Source: Neoakkermansia glycaniphila
Lineage (GTDB): Bacteria > Verrucomicrobiota > Verrucomicrobiia > Verrucomicrobiales > Akkermansiaceae
Direction: 5' to 3'
DNA length: 64,000 nucleotides
Assembly: GCF_001683795.1 (NCBI RefSeq)
Contig: NZ_LIGX01000041.1
Coordinates: forward strand, 62,001-126,000
The notes below the pieces were generated by a model. That model did not search any database and was not told the DNA's origin. It saw only the letters and a list, made by a program, of their open reading frames with translations. This document shows positions 40,571 through 50,187 of the stretch, in pieces (positions within the stretch are counted from its first letter, which is position 1; every line of letters begins with the position of its first letter). The position numbers were made by a program, and so were the translations under genes.

Positions 40571-41314
40571 ATGAAGAAGTTTCTGCTGTTTTTGCTGTTG
40601 CCTTTGTGCCTGTTTGTGGCGCAGTCTCCGGCCGCTCCGTTGCCCGATGGGTGCGAGCAGGCGATCGTGGGGGCGGCGGACGGCTGGAATTCTTCCCATG
40701 TGGTTCTATCCCTGCTGGAGAAGAGGGGTGGGCAGTGGCAGATGGTGAAGGGGCCGTTTTCCGGGAGGCTCGGCGAGGCCGGGCTTGTCTGGGGGCTGGG
40801 CCGTCATCCGTTGCCGAAGGGTGCGACGGTGAAGAGGGAGGGAGACGACCGTTCTCCTGCCGGGGTGTTCGATGTGGGCGGTATCTGGGCTACGCAGTCC
40901 GATCTCAAGTTCAACCGCCGGATTCCCTTCGTGAAGGTGGGGCCGAGCGATCTCTGGGTGTCGGATGTGAAGTCTCCGCTTTACAACAGGCATGTGCGGC
41001 TGGATCATCCGGCTCGGACTTCGTGGGAGCTGAACGAGCAGATGAAGCTGAACGATCATGCCCACAGCATCAAGCTGTTGATTTGCCACAATACGGAGAA
41101 TGTGCAGGGTTGCCCGATTCCGGGGCGGGGTTCTTCGATTTTTTTCCATATCTGGCGGGGCGCGGGCAAGTACCCGACTGCGGGGTGTACGACGATGTCC
41201 GAAGAGAATCTGCGGGCCGTGCTGGCATGGCTGGACCCGAAGAAGAAGCCGGTGTATATTCTGATGCCGCGCGACGAGTATATGCGCTACCGTTCGGCCT
41301 GGGGGCTGCCGTGA
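40571..41314 (+). CDS. Exported L,D-transpeptidase-like protein
   Basis: 247 residues from ATG 40571, with a Sec signal peptide (MKKFLLFLLLPLCLFVAQSPAA). GDDRSPAGVFDVGGIWATQ is the strand-turn block of YkuD-like folds and the active-site region is FFHIWRGAGKYPTAGCTTMSEE, with His193 and nucleophile Cys206. The protein belongs to the L,D-transpeptidase/YafK-like branch and would cross-link or edit peptidoglycan in the periplasm. It lies 11 bases after the carB terminator and I see no separate promoter, so expression may come from read-through. lysS follows with its own -10 box. Confidence 0.82.
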   Translation: MKKFLLFLLLPLCLFVAQSPAAPLPDGCEQAIVGAADGWNSSHVVLSLLEKRGGQWQMVKGPFSGRLGEAGLVWGLGRHPLPKGATVKREGDDRSPAGVFDVGGIWATQSDLKFNRRIPFVKVGPSDLWVSDVKSPLYNRHVRLDHPARTSWELNEQMKLNDHAHSIKLLICHNTENVQGCPIPGRGSSIFFHIWRGAGKYPTAGCTTMSEENLRAVLAWLDPKKKPVYILMPRDEYMRYRSAWGLP

Positions 41315-41380
41315 AGCGGGCTGCCTGTTATTCCTTGCGGCTTCCCGTATTTTAGGCTCGCGCTGGCGTTGCATTTGGCA

Positions 41381-41386
41381 TATAAT
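41381..41386 (+). promoter_or_regulatory. -10 box of lysS
   Basis: A perfect TATAAT nine bases before ATG 41396. The -35 region (TCGCGC at 41358) is poor. A leader of about three bases is predicted. Confidence 0.6.
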
Positions 41387-41395
41387 GCCGCCGTT

Positions 41396-42877
41396 ATGGC
41401 TGACACCCCTTCGACAACTCCGACTTCGTCCGAAGCCGATTTGATTGCCGTGCGCCGCGAGAAGATGGCGAAGATCCGTGCGATGGGTATGAATCCCTTC
41501 GGCGGCCGTTTTGAATGCAATACGAATCCCGCCGATTTGAAGGCGAATTTCGAAGAGGGTAAACAGGTGTCGCTGATCGGCCGGATCATGTCCATCCGCG
41601 ATATGGGCAAGTCCCAGTTCTTTTCTCTGGCCGATGTGCGCGGCACGATTCAGGGGTTCCTTTCCCGCAAGGATGTGTCCGAAGAGACATGGGCTTTGTG
41701 GAAGCTGCTGGATCGCGGCGACTGGATCGGCATTTCCGGCGAGGCTTTTACGACGAAGCGCGGCGAGCCGTCCGTGCATGTGCGCGAATTGAAGGTTCTT
41801 TCCAAGAGTCTGCGTCCGCTGCCCGACAAGTGGCACGGTCTTTCCGATCAGGAGATGTGTTACCGCCGCCGCCATCTCGACCTGATGTCGAATGAGGAGA
41901 GCGCGGACCGTCTGGTGAAGCGTTCGCTGATCGTGGCCGAGGTGCGCCGCTTTCTGCAGGATCGCGGGTTCCTCGAAGTGGAGACTCCGATGCTGCAGTC
42001 CGTCGCGGGCGGGGCTTCGGCCAGTCCGTTCGAGACGTACCACAATGCGCTGAAGATGCCGCTGACGCTGCGCATCGCTCCCGAGCTTTATTTGAAGCGT
42101 TTGCTGGTGGGCGGCTTTACGAAGGTGTTCGAGCTGAACCGCAATTTCCGCAATGAAGGTATTTCCCGCCGCCACAATCCCGAGTTTACGGTGCTGGAGG
42201 TGTATGAAGCGGGCGGCGATTTCGAATCCATGGCCGATATGGTGGAGGATTTGATTTGTACGCTGGCCGAGAAGTTCTGCGGCGGCCTGTGCATCGAGCA
42301 TAAGGATGAGGAAGGCAATGTGGATCATGTGGTGGATTTGACCCGCCCGTGGAAGCGCAGTTCCTATGAGGAGCTCGTGAAGGGTGCAGCAGGCGACGAC
42401 TGGTTCGCGCTGACTCCCGAGCAGCGCCGTGCCCGCGCCGAGAACGAGCTTCAGGTGGAGTTGAGCGACGATATGTCCGATACGGATGTGACGCAGCATG
42501 TGTACGAGAAGCTGGTGGAATCCAAGATGATGAATCCGTGTTTCGTGACGCATGTGGCGAAGGATCTCGTGCCGCTGGCGAAGCTGAATCCGGATAATCC
42601 GGAGGTGGTGGACGTGTTCGAGCTGGTGATGAACGGGCAGGAGATTTGCCCCGGCTATTCCGAGTTGAACGATCCGGACGAGCAGCGCGAGCGCCTTGAA
42701 CACCAGGCGGGCGAAGAGCCTCAGAAGGTGGACTACGATTTCATTGAGACTCTGGAGTCCGGCATGCCTAGCGCAGGCGGCATCGGCATCGGTATCGACC
42801 GGTTGGTGATGATGCTGACGGGTGCGATGTCCATCCGCGACGTGATTCTGTTCCCGCAGTTGAAGAATAAGGCCTGA
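41396..42877 (+). CDS. lysS: Lysyl-tRNA synthetase, class II
   Basis: 493 residues. An N-terminal OB-fold anticodon-binding domain (MSIRDMGKSQFFSLADVRGTIQGFL) precedes the class II core: motif 1 around FLEVETPMLQSVAGGASASPF, motif 2 FELNRNFRNEGISRRHNPEFTVLEVYEA and motif 3 GIGIGIDRLVMMLTG. It charges tRNA-Lys in the cytosol. The start ATG 41396 (MADTPSTTPTS) is preferred over an upstream in-frame ATG at 41369 because a perfect TATAAT lies between them. A roughly 60-residue segment between VDLTRPWKRSSYEELVKGAAG and the later core is common in LysS. No Shine-Dalgarno sequence. Confidence 0.97.
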   Translation: MADTPSTTPTSSEADLIAVRREKMAKIRAMGMNPFGGRFECNTNPADLKANFEEGKQVSLIGRIMSIRDMGKSQFFSLADVRGTIQGFLSRKDVSEETWALWKLLDRGDWIGISGEAFTTKRGEPSVHVRELKVLSKSLRPLPDKWHGLSDQEMCYRRRHLDLMSNEESADRLVKRSLIVAEVRRFLQDRGFLEVETPMLQSVAGGASASPFETYHNALKMPLTLRIAPELYLKRLLVGGFTKVFELNRNFRNEGISRRHNPEFTVLEVYEAGGDFESMADMVEDLICTLAEKFCGGLCIEHKDEEGNVDHVVDLTRPWKRSSYEELVKGAAGDDWFALTPEQRRARAENELQVELSDDMSDTDVTQHVYEKLVESKMMNPCFVTHVAKDLVPLAKLNPDNPEVVDVFELVMNGQEICPGYSELNDPDEQRERLEHQAGEEPQKVDYDFIETLESGMPSAGGIGIGIDRLVMMLTGAMSIRDVILFPQLKNKA

Positions 42878-42916
42878 TAGGCTGTTTCTCTTTCATTTTG
42901 CTACCCTCCTGCTCCC

Positions 42917-43651
42917 ATGGATTATTCATTCGCACAATGGATCGGCACACGAGAACGCCAGGAGGATTCCGGCGATGTGATGCAGTCCGGCGACGGTCTC
43001 GTCATGATCGTTTGTGACGGCATGGGTGGCCATGATGCAGGAGATGTGGCTTCCCAGACGGCGGTGAACGCCTATCTGGATATGCTGGGGCATGCCTCCG
43101 CCAATTCGATTCCGGAGCTGATGGAGATGGCTCTCCGCCATGCGAACGAAGCGGTGCGCGAGCGTTTTGCCAATCTGAAGGCGCATGGCGGTACGACGCT
43201 GCTTTCGACCTATTTTTCCGGCGGTGTTCTCTGGTGGATCAGCGTGGGGGATTCCCCTCTGTATCTGTGGAGGCAGAGCCGCCTGATCCGCCTGAATGCA
43301 GACCATTCGATGCGTTCCGAGATGGAGCAGCTTTTCAGCCGCGGGCAGGTGTCGTACCAGCAATTGGTGCGCCAGAGCCATTACCTCCGTTCTGCGCTGA
43401 CGGGGCAGGAGATCGACGAGATCGACGTGACGAGGGTTCCGTACCCGCTTCTGCCGGGTGATAAGCTTCTCGTCTCTTCCGATGGGATCGAGGCATGGCT
43501 GGAGAATGTGCGCCTGCGTGCGCCGCAGAAGCTGGGGCAGCTTTTCTCGCTTCCCACATCGCGCATTGCGCAGTGCATTATCGACGAGGTGATGGATTTC
43601 GCCGAGCCGAATCAGGATAATACGACGGTGATCGTGGCCGAACCTTTCTGA
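42917..43651 (+). CDS. PP2C-type serine/threonine protein phosphatase
   Basis: 244 residues. All PP2C metal motifs are seen: GTRERQEDSGD (10-20), MIVCDGMGGHDAGDVAS, GGTTLLSTYF, WWISVGDSPLYLW, the LLVSSDGIEAWLE block and the terminal EPNQDNTTVIVAE with the last Asp. PP2C enzymes remove phosphate from Ser/Thr of proteins with two Mn or Mg ions, normally opposing Hanks-type kinases. No kinase gene is visible within the window, so the partner is encoded elsewhere. The protein has no membrane segment or extra sensor domain. The U32 peptidase gene follows six bases downstream; a functional tie is not obvious. Confidence 0.93.
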   Translation: MDYSFAQWIGTRERQEDSGDVMQSGDGLVMIVCDGMGGHDAGDVASQTAVNAYLDMLGHASANSIPELMEMALRHANEAVRERFANLKAHGGTTLLSTYFSGGVLWWISVGDSPLYLWRQSRLIRLNADHSMRSEMEQLFSRGQVSYQQLVRQSHYLRSALTGQEIDEIDVTRVPYPLLPGDKLLVSSDGIEAWLENVRLRAPQKLGQLFSLPTSRIAQCIIDEVMDFAEPNQDNTTVIVAEPF

Positions 43652-43657
43652 TGTGGC

Positions 43658-46141
43658 ATGGTGTCTGATTCTTCCGTTTCCGCCTGCCGTCCCGAGTTGC
43701 TGGCTCCGGCCGGGAACTGGGAGTGCGTGAGGGCTGCCGTGGCGAACGGCGCGGATGCCGTTTATTTCGGCCTCGACAAGTTCAATGCCCGGATGAGGGC
43801 GGATAATTTTACGCGCGAGGATTTGCGCGAGCTGATTCCTTTCCTGCACGGGCATGGGGTGCGCGCCTATGTGACGATGAATGTGCTGATTTTCACGTCC
43901 GAGCTGTATGAAGCGGCGGAGTATGTGAAGACTCTGAACGATGAGGGGGTGGACGGGGTGATCGTGCAGGACGCGGGGCTGGCGTGGATGATTTCGCAGG
44001 CGGTGCAGTCGGATGAAGCGTTTTCGCTGGAGTTGCACGCTTCGACGCAGATGACGATTTCCTGTCCGGCGGCGATGCGTTTTTTCGAGCGTTTTCTGCA
44101 GTTGTCGCAGGCGGTGCTGGCGCGTGAGTTGAGCGTGCGTGAGATCGAGGCATGCGCGAAGGGTTCTTCGGTGCCTTTGGAGGTGTTCGTTCATGGTGCG
44201 TTGTGCGTGTCGTATTCCGGCCAGTGTTTGACGTCCGAGAGTCTCGGGCAGCGGAGTGCGAACAGGGGCGAGTGCGCGCAGGCCTGCCGCATGCCCTACA
44301 TGCTGGAGGTGGATGGGCGGATGATGCCGCTGGGCGAACGTCGTTATTTGCTGAGTCCGCAGGATTTGTGTGCGCAGGAGAAGGTTGCCGATCTGGTGCG
44401 TGCCGGGGTGAGGAGTTTCAAGATCGAGGGGCGGTTGAAGAGTCCCGAATACGTGGCGGCGGTGACGCGCGGCTACCGCCATGCGCTCGATGCGGCGATG
44501 GAGGGACGCGAGGTTGATGCCCGCCGGCGTGCGGAGGATCTGTACGCGATGCAGATGGTTTTTTCACGCGGTTTTTCGACGGGGTGGCTGGATGGGCCGA
44601 ATCATCCTTTGCTGACGCACGGGAAGTTCGGCAAGAAGCGCGGGGCGTATGCCGGGCGTATTGCGGATGCGGGGAAGGGCTGGCTGGATGTGAATTTTTC
44701 GGGGAGTGTGCCTGTGAGGCCGGGGGACGGTTTCGTGATCGACCGTGGCGAGAACCGTAATGAGGAGCAGGGCGGACGTATCTGGAAGGTGGAGGGCAAG
44801 CGGCTGTTTTTCCACGGGAAGGCTTCCCGGGTGGATTGGCAGTCGGTGCGGGCGGGGAATTTGCTGTGGAAGACGGATGATCCGGCGTTGAATCAGGCGT
44901 TGCGCCGTACATGGGCGGGTTTGGAGGATGCGGGTAAGGCGGTGCATTTGCATGTGTCGGGCCGGGAAGGGGAGCCGCTGGCGGTTAGCTGCCGGGCGGC
45001 GGGGGTGCGTGTGGAGTCTCCGCAACCGCTGGAGCGTGCGGAGAAGCATGCGTTGACGGCGGATGTGTTGAAGGCGCAGTTCGGGAGGCTTGGCGGGACG
45101 GGGTATGCCCTCGGTTCGCTGGCGTGCGAGGTGCCGGAGGGGCTGATGATGCCCCTGAGTGTGCTGAACCGTATGCGGCGGGAGCTGGTGGAGAAGCTTG
45201 ACGCGCAGCCGGCCGTGTGCGGGGTGCGCCGGGCGAAGCCTTTGGATGTGCCCGTGTTCGAGCGCGGCAAGGCATCGGAGGGAGCGGCGGAGCTGTCCGT
45301 GCTGTGCCGGTCGGTGGAGCAGGCTGAGGCTGCGCTGGAAGAGGGAGTGAGGGTGCTATATCTCGATTTTACGGATATTCGGGCATACCGCGAGGCAGTG
45401 GCGCATTTGCGCGGGCTGGCTGCGGATGCCAGTATTTATCTGGCGACGCTGCGGATTATGAAGCCGCGCGAGGAAGGGTATATGAAGTTTTACGAGGATG
45501 CCGCGCCGGATGGTTTTCTGGTGCGGCATGTCGGGATGGCCGAGTATCTCCGGGGCTCCGGGTACAGGTTGGCCGGGGATTTTTCGCTGAATGTGGCGAA
45601 TCCCGTTTCGGCTCATGTGTGGCGCGAGTTCGGCGGGATGGAGTATGCGACGATTTCCTACGATTTGAATGTGGAGCAGGTACTGGATCTGCTGCATGCG
45701 GCTCCGGGCGATTGGTTCGAGCTGACGCTGCACCAGCACATGCCGATGTTTCACATGGAGCATTGCGTGTTTTGCTCGTTCCTGTCGAAGGGGAAGAATT
45801 TCACGGATTGCGGCCGCCCCTGCGAGAAGCACCGGGTGCGGGTGGAGGATCGCTGCGGGGTGAAGCATGTGCTGCTGGCGGACGAGGGATGCCGCAATAC
45901 GCTGTTCAACGGGCAGGCGCAGTCCGGCGCGAGGTTCGTGCCGGAGCTGCTGGCGGCGGGGCTGCGGCGGTTCCGCGTGGAGCTGCTGGCGGAGTCCCGC
46001 GATGAGGCGAGGCTGCTGGTGCGTTCGTACCGCGAGCTGCTGGACGGGAGGTTGAAGCCGGAGGTTTTGTTCGAGCGTTTGCACGCGGCGGACAGGCTGG
46101 GGGTGACGGAGGGTTCTCTTTCCGCTGCCGGGCGCAGGTGA
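43658..46141 (+). CDS. U32-family peptidase / RlhA-like protein
   Basis: 827 residues. The N-terminal U32 domain begins [27 protein letters not shown] and contains the Cys-rich signature [27 protein letters not shown], with further Cys residues in [24 protein letters not shown] near 700-730, which could bind an Fe-S cluster. A DUF3656 region occupies the middle and the U32 fold continues after about 540. The closest characterised long relatives are RlhA/YdcP, needed for hydroxylation of C2501 in 23S rRNA; other U32 proteins are collagenase-like peptidases or prephenate-linked hydroxylases. RNA modification is the better guess for this length. It follows the PP2C gene by six bases. Confidence 0.85.
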   Translation: MVSDSSVSACRPELLAPAGNWECVRAAVANGADAVYFGLDKFNARMRADNFTREDLRELIPFLHGHGVRAYVTMNVLIFTSELYEAAEYVKTLNDEGVDGVIVQDAGLAWMISQAVQSDEAFSLELHASTQMTISCPAAMRFFERFLQLSQAVLARELSVREIEACAKGSSVPLEVFVHGALCVSYSGQCLTSESLGQRSANRGECAQACRMPYMLEVDGRMMPLGERRYLLSPQDLCAQEKVADLVRAGVRSFKIEGRLKSPEYVAAVTRGYRHALDAAMEGREVDARRRAEDLYAMQMVFSRGFSTGWLDGPNHPLLTHGKFGKKRGAYAGRIADAGKGWLDVNFSGSVPVRPGDGFVIDRGENRNEEQGGRIWKVEGKRLFFHGKASRVDWQSVRAGNLLWKTDDPALNQALRRTWAGLEDAGKAVHLHVSGREGEPLAVSCRAAGVRVESPQPLERAEKHALTADVLKAQFGRLGGTGYALGSLACEVPEGLMMPLSVLNRMRRELVEKLDAQPAVCGVRRAKPLDVPVFERGKASEGAAELSVLCRSVEQAEAALEEGVRVLYLDFTDIRAYREAVAHLRGLAADASIYLATLRIMKPREEGYMKFYEDAAPDGFLVRHVGMAEYLRGSGYRLAGDFSLNVANPVSAHVWREFGGMEYATISYDLNVEQVLDLLHAAPGDWFELTLHQHMPMFHMEHCVFCSFLSKGKNFTDCGRPCEKHRVRVEDRCGVKHVLLADEGCRNTLFNGQAQSGARFVPELLAAGLRRFRVELLAESRDEARLLVRSYRELLDGRLKPEVLFERLHAADRLGVTEGSLSAAGRR

Positions 46142-46177
46142 GGCGGTGCGCCTTTGCGGCACCGGTTGGCATTTTTC

Positions 46178-46206
46178 TTGCCTTGCCGGGGTGTTTGCCG
46201 TATGCT
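46178..46206 (+). promoter_or_regulatory. Promoter of aroC
   Basis: TTGCCT (46178) - 17 bases - TATGCT (46201), 23 bases before ATG 46230. The leader of about 16 bases (GACAAAACAGAGTCTTT) has no Shine-Dalgarno sequence. Confidence 0.7.
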
Positions 46207-46229
46207 TTGGGCGACAAAACAGAGTCTTT

Positions 46230-47324
46230 ATGTCGAGTTCTTTTGGCCAGATTTTTCGTATCAGTACATGGGGTGAGTCGCACGGCGCGGGTGTCGGCGT
46301 GGTGATTGACGGTTGCCCGTCTCGCATTCCGGTTTCCGCAGAGGATATTCAGCGCGAGCTGGACCGTCGCCGCCCGGGGCAGAGCGAGATTGTGACGCCG
46401 CGCGATGAAGCGGATGCCGTGGAGATTCTTTCCGGCGTGCTGGACGGCTTGACACTGGGTACTCCGATTGCCTTGAGCGTGCGGAATAAGGATCAGCGGT
46501 CGACAGCCTACGACGAGATGCAGCATACTTACCGCCCGTCGCATGCGGATTTCTGTTACGATGCGAAGTACGGTATTCGCGCCTGGGCCGGAGGCGGCCG
46601 GGCGAGTGCGCGCGAGACGATCGGCCGCGTGGCCGCCGGTGCGGTGGCCAAGGCGGTGGTGCGCGCCCTGTATCCCGAGGTGGATGTGGTGGCGTGGGTG
46701 TCGAAGGTTCATGAGGTGGAGGCGCATGCGGATGTGTATGCCGTGTGCCGTGAGGCTGTGGAGGGAAATATGGTGCGGACGGCGGATCCCGATGCGGTGG
46801 GGCCGATGGTGGCGGCGATCAAGGAGGCGCGGGCGCAGGGCGATTCGCTCGGCGGCGCGGTTTCCTGCGTGGTGAGGAATTGCCCGGTGGGGCTGGGCGA
46901 TCCGGTGTTCGACAAGCTGGAGGCGACGCTCGCACATGCGATGATGAGTATTCCCGCCTGCCGCGGGTTTGAGGTGGGTTCCGGTTTCGCCGCTGCAGGG
47001 ATGCGCGGGACGGAGCATAACGATGCGTTTTTCATGGATGGCGGCAAGGTGCGGACGCGGACGAATTTTTCCGGCGGGATTCAGGGCGGCATTTCCAACG
47101 GAGAGCCGATCGTGATGCGGATGGCGTTCAAGCCGACGGCTACGCTGATGGTGGAGCAGGAGACGGTGAATGACCAGGGCGAGGATGTGACGCTGCGCGG
47201 CAAGGGCAGGCACGATGCCTGCGTGCTTCCGCGTGCGGTGCCGATCGTGGAGGCGATGGCGTGGGTGACGCTGTGCGACCATCTTCTCAGGCAGCGTGTT
47301 GCGGACGTGATGCCGCGCGGTTAA
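46230..47324 (+). CDS. aroC: Chorismate synthase
   Basis: 364 residues from ATG 46230, beginning [19 protein letters not shown], the first chorismate synthase signature. Other conserved blocks: [53 protein letters not shown] (second signature), [20 protein letters not shown] and [20 protein letters not shown] (third signature). It converts EPSP to chorismate using reduced FMN, the last common step to aromatic amino acids and menaquinone. An upstream in-frame start at 46146 is ruled out because the promoter lies between. The downstream membrane-protein gene begins about 20 bases after the stop. Confidence 0.97.
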   Translation: MSSSFGQIFRISTWGESHGAGVGVVIDGCPSRIPVSAEDIQRELDRRRPGQSEIVTPRDEADAVEILSGVLDGLTLGTPIALSVRNKDQRSTAYDEMQHTYRPSHADFCYDAKYGIRAWAGGGRASARETIGRVAAGAVAKAVVRALYPEVDVVAWVSKVHEVEAHADVYAVCREAVEGNMVRTADPDAVGPMVAAIKEARAQGDSLGGAVSCVVRNCPVGLGDPVFDKLEATLAHAMMSIPACRGFEVGSGFAAAGMRGTEHNDAFFMDGGKVRTRTNFSGGIQGGISNGEPIVMRMAFKPTATLMVEQETVNDQGEDVTLRGKGRHDACVLPRAVPIVEAMAWVTLCDHLLRQRVADVMPRG

Positions 47325-47344
47325 CCGGAGTTTTGTTTTTTTCT

Positions 47345-48157
47345 GTGTTTACGGCAGTGTCTGTTTATGTGATCATCGGGGTTGTCCTTGCAGCGTTTCT
47401 TTCCCTGACGCTGCTGAAGGGGATGATCAAGATGGTGCTGTTCGCGGCGGCGGTGGTGGGCGGCGTGCTGGTGTGGGTGCTGCTCGACAAGAACGGTTTT
47501 TCCTATTTGTCGTTCGTGACTCCCGATCCCCAGCCGTGGATGGTGACGGCTCTGAAGTGGGTGGGTTCGCTGGGGGTGTTTGCGGTGTTCTGGCACGGGT
47601 TGTTCTGGTTCTGCAATGTGTTTTCCTGGGGGAAGAATATGGGAAGCGGCGGCACGAAGGGGATTCTGACGACGCTGCTGATGGTAGTGGTGCTGGTCTG
47701 GGTGGGGGTGATGGGGCTTTCCTACCGCCAGTCGATCGATACGGTGTCTTATTATTACGAGCGGGGTCGGGCCGATATGGGGCACAAGGATGCGGATGTG
47801 GCTGTTCCCGCTACGGTGAAGATTTTCGCCGAGATGGAGGATAATGCTTCGACGGCGTGGCTGTGCAAGACGGATCTGATGCGCGATCCGGAGCGGCTGT
47901 GCCTGGCGAGTATTGTGGCCTATGCCTGTGCGCTGGACGATGCGACGTGCGAGCGGTTTTATTCGCAGACTTTGGCTCCGCGTATTCCCCGTTCCGGTTC
48001 ATTGCGCCATATGATTCGCGATATGAAGCCGACGGTGGCCCGTGGGAGTTTCAGTACGCTGTATGCAAATCCCCAGTTGACGACGTTTTTGACGGATAGT
48101 GAGCGCCGCAAGGCGGTGGAGCAATTGATTCCCTTTTTCACGCCTGTGAAGCCATGA
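47345..48157 (+). CDS. Membrane protein of unknown function (three to four helices plus soluble domain)
   Basis: 270 residues if GTG 47345 is the start; TTG 47333 and GTG 47357 are alternatives and there is no ATG in a suitable place. Hydrophobic segments at about 3-45 (VYVIIGVVLAAFLSLTLLKGMIKMVLFAAAVVGGVLVWVLL as two helices), 65-90 and 105-125 are followed by a soluble C-terminal domain of about 135 residues with three to four Cys (WLCKTDLM, RLCLASIVAYACALDDATCERF). I do not recognise the family; the first half vaguely resembles CvpA-type proteins. It overlaps the GtrA-like gene by four bases (ATGA), forming a three-gene operon with it and the CAT homologue. Confidence 0.6.
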   Translation: MFTAVSVYVIIGVVLAAFLSLTLLKGMIKMVLFAAAVVGGVLVWVLLDKNGFSYLSFVTPDPQPWMVTALKWVGSLGVFAVFWHGLFWFCNVFSWGKNMGSGGTKGILTTLLMVVVLVWVGVMGLSYRQSIDTVSYYYERGRADMGHKDADVAVPATVKIFAEMEDNASTAWLCKTDLMRDPERLCLASIVAYACALDDATCERFYSQTLAPRIPRSGSLRHMIRDMKPTVARGSFSTLYANPQLTTFLTDSERRKAVEQLIPFFTPVKP

Positions 48158-48615
48158 AGACGGTGGAAGGTTTGTATGTAAGAGTGAGATCCCTGCTGGT
48201 TCGCTACGAGAGCGTGGTGAAGTTCATGATCGTGGGCGGAGGGGCGACGCTTGTCCACATGGTAGCGGCCAATGTGGCGAGGTTTCTGTACGATGCCGCT
48301 CCGCTGACGGCAAATATCATCGGGTATTGCACGGGTTTTTTCCTGTCGTTTTTCGGCCACAAGTTCTGGAGTTTCGCCAAGACGGCGCAGGAGGAGCAGG
48401 GGGTTCATACTTTCCTCAAGTTCGGCGTGGTGACGGCCGTGGGGTTTGGCGTGAACAATGGCGTTTTTTATGTGTTCTGCAAGATGATTCCTCCTTTGTT
48501 CGGTTATGCCGTGGCTGAGGAAGGCGGCTTGTGGTTCAATGTGTCGGTGGCGTCGGGCTGCCTGGTGGCTGCTGCGAGTTCTTATTGTTTCAACCGTTTC
48601 TGGGCGTTCAAGTGA
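48154..48615 (+). CDS. GtrA-family membrane protein
   Basis: 153 residues with four membrane helices, starting FMIVGGGATLVHMVAANVARFL and including NIIGYCTGFFLSFFGHKFWSF, FLKFGVVTAVGFGVNNGVFYVF and a final SGCLVAAASSYCFNRFWAF, the typical GtrA (PF04138) pattern with the aromatic/basic turns after helices two and four. GtrA-like proteins are linked to transfer of lipid-bound sugars or teichoic/arabinogalactan precursors across membranes. The first ATG overlaps the upstream stop by four bases and its stop overlaps the next start by one. The sugar carried is unknown; no glycosyltransferase lies beside it. Confidence 0.88.
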   Translation: MKTVEGLYVRVRSLLVRYESVVKFMIVGGGATLVHMVAANVARFLYDAAPLTANIIGYCTGFFLSFFGHKFWSFAKTAQEEQGVHTFLKFGVVTAVGFGVNNGVFYVFCKMIPPLFGYAVAEEGGLWFNVSVASGCLVAAASSYCFNRFWAFK

Positions 48616-49292
48616 TGGATGAGCCGGGGGAAATTCGCGGATGTTTCGAGGTGGCGGATACTGCTTCGTGGGAACGCCGGGAGCATTTCGAGTATTTTTA
48701 CCGTACGATCAAGTGCAAGTATACGCTGAATGCGGAGGTGGATGTGACGGCTCTGCTGGCGCGGTGCCGGGCGCGGGAGAGGAGGTTTTTCCCGTCGTTT
48801 CTGTATGTGGTGATGCGGGCGGTGAACGGGAACCGGGAGTTTCGCATGGATTTCGATGCGGAGGGGAAGCCGGGGTTCTGGGATTGCGTGCATCCTTCCT
48901 ATACGGTGTTTCATGAGGACGATAAGACGTTTTCCGATGTGTGGAGCGTGTATGATGAGGATTTCGAGGTGTTTTACGCTTCGGTGGTGCGGGATATGGA
49001 GGTGTACGGCGAGGTGAAGGGGGTGAAGGCGAAGCCGGGCAGGCCGGGCAATTTCTGCCCTGTGTCGGCGTTGCCGTGGCTGCATTTTACGGGGTTCAGC
49101 CAGGATACGTACAGCGAGTCGGCCATGCTGTTTCCTTTGATTCGCTTTGGAGCCTACGAGGAGAAGGAGGGGAGGGTGAAGCTTCCGGTAGCGGTGTTTG
49201 TGAACCATGCGGCGGCGGACGGGTACCATGTGTGCAAGCTGTTCCGGGAGATGGAGGAGTTCGCGGCCGCAGCGGAGGAATGGATGCTTTGA
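48615..49292 (+). CDS. Chloramphenicol acetyltransferase homologue (type A)
   Basis: 225 residues, close to the 213-220 of classical CATs. Residues expected for activity are present: His198 and Asp202 in FVNHAAADGYHVC (classical motif HHAxxDGxH, with only the preceding His replaced by Asn) and Ser151 in CPVSALPWLHFTGF. The N-terminal half has the usual EYFYRTIKCKYTLNAEVDVT and RRFFPSFLYVVMRAVNGNREFRM. CATs acetylate chloramphenicol with acetyl-CoA as trimers, but CAT folds outside mobile elements may have other acceptors. Here it is translationally coupled to a GtrA gene and shows no transposon or integron context. Resistance is therefore a hypothesis. Confidence 0.85.
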   Translation: MDEPGEIRGCFEVADTASWERREHFEYFYRTIKCKYTLNAEVDVTALLARCRARERRFFPSFLYVVMRAVNGNREFRMDFDAEGKPGFWDCVHPSYTVFHEDDKTFSDVWSVYDEDFEVFYASVVRDMEVYGEVKGVKAKPGRPGNFCPVSALPWLHFTGFSQDTYSESAMLFPLIRFGAYEEKEGRVKLPVAVFVNHAAADGYHVCKLFREMEEFAAAAEEWML

Positions 49293-49321
49293 GCATCCGT
49301 GTGCGGTGCATGGATTTGGGC

Positions 49322-49350
49322 TTGCGTTGCGGGTGTTTTTGGAGTATGTT
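49322..49350 (+). promoter_or_regulatory. Promoter of cdaA
   Basis: TTGCGT (49322) - 17 bases - TATGTT (49345). Six bases separate the -10 box from ATG 49357, predicting a leaderless mRNA. It fits the 64-base gap after the CAT homologue. Confidence 0.6.
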
Positions 49351-49356
49351 GCGTGC

Positions 49357-50187
49357 ATGTGGAGCTGGTTGGTCGAGCATGGTGAAACGATTCGCACGTA
49401 TTTCGTTGCGGTGATCGAAATTGCCATTCTTTGGGTGGCTTTTTATCAGCTGTACCGGGCCTTTCATGCGACGCGCGGTGCGAATATTCTGCTCGGCCTT
49501 TTTTCGAGTTTCATCGTGCTGGCTCTGGTGACTGGACTTTTCAAGCTGACGGTGCTTTCGTGGCTGCTGCGGAGCATTTTCGCTCCCGGCCTCGTGGTGG
49601 CTCTGGTGGTGATTTTCCAGCCGGAGCTGCGTATGGCTCTGGCCAAGCTGGGCAGCCGCCGGCATTTGGCGATTTTCGGCATTACGCTGTGGGGCCGGCA
49701 GGATAAATCCGGCTTTATCGAGTCGCTGTGTGCGACGGTTTCCGTGCTGGCGAGCAAGCGGCACGGGGCTTTGATCGCCCTGCAGAGGACGAACAAGCTG
49801 CATTCCGTGGCGGATACGGGCACGAAGGTGGACGGGCTGTTTTCCAAGGAGCTGGTCGGTTCCATTTTCTTTCCGAAGACTCCTTTGCATGACGGCGGCC
49901 TGATTGTGGATCAGGAGCGTATTGTGGCGGCCGGGTGCATTTTCCCGGTGTCCGCCAAGGAGATGAAGGACCGGACGATCGGCCTGCGCCACCGTGCGGG
50001 GGTTGGTTTGTCGGAGGAGAGCGATGCGGTGGTGGTGATCGTTTCCGAAGAGACGGGGGCGATTTCTCTGGCAACGGCAGGGCGTTTGGAACGCAATGTG
50101 GATTTGAACTATTTGAAGACCCGTCTCAAGGAACTCCTTTATGCCCATGTCGCTACTGCACAAATTCAAGAGGTTTCTCAAGGTTAA
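49357..50187 (+). CDS. cdaA: Diadenylate cyclase CdaA
   Basis: 276 residues. Three membrane helices (about 14-36, 42-60, 66-90) precede the DisA_N catalytic domain: FQPELRMALAKLG, IALQRTNKLHSVADTGTKVDG, the LHDGGLIVD motif (177-185; usual form DGAxII) and GLRHRAGVGLSEESDAVVVIVSEETG with RHR at 211-213. CdaA makes cyclic di-AMP from two ATP and controls osmolyte, wall and DNA-integrity responses. The start is fixed by a promoter whose -10 box ends six bases before the ATG; longer in-frame versions would begin upstream of it. The gene overlaps a small CdaR-like frame by 47 bases. DGG in place of DGA is a mild deviation that is unlikely to abolish activity. Confidence 0.93.
   Translation: MWSWLVEHGETIRTYFVAVIEIAILWVAFYQLYRAFHATRGANILLGLFSSFIVLALVTGLFKLTVLSWLLRSIFAPGLVVALVVIFQPELRMALAKLGSRRHLAIFGITLWGRQDKSGFIESLCATVSVLASKRHGALIALQRTNKLHSVADTGTKVDGLFSKELVGSIFFPKTPLHDGGLIVDQERIVAAGCIFPVSAKEMKDRTIGLRHRAGVGLSEESDAVVVIVSEETGAISLATAGRLERNVDLNYLKTRLKELLYAHVATAQIQEVSQG

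Noticed and set aside
48615..49292. The CAT homologue as a recently acquired mobile resistance gene
   Set aside because: No inverted repeats, integrase, IS or composition change is visible, and it is translationally coupled to its neighbours.
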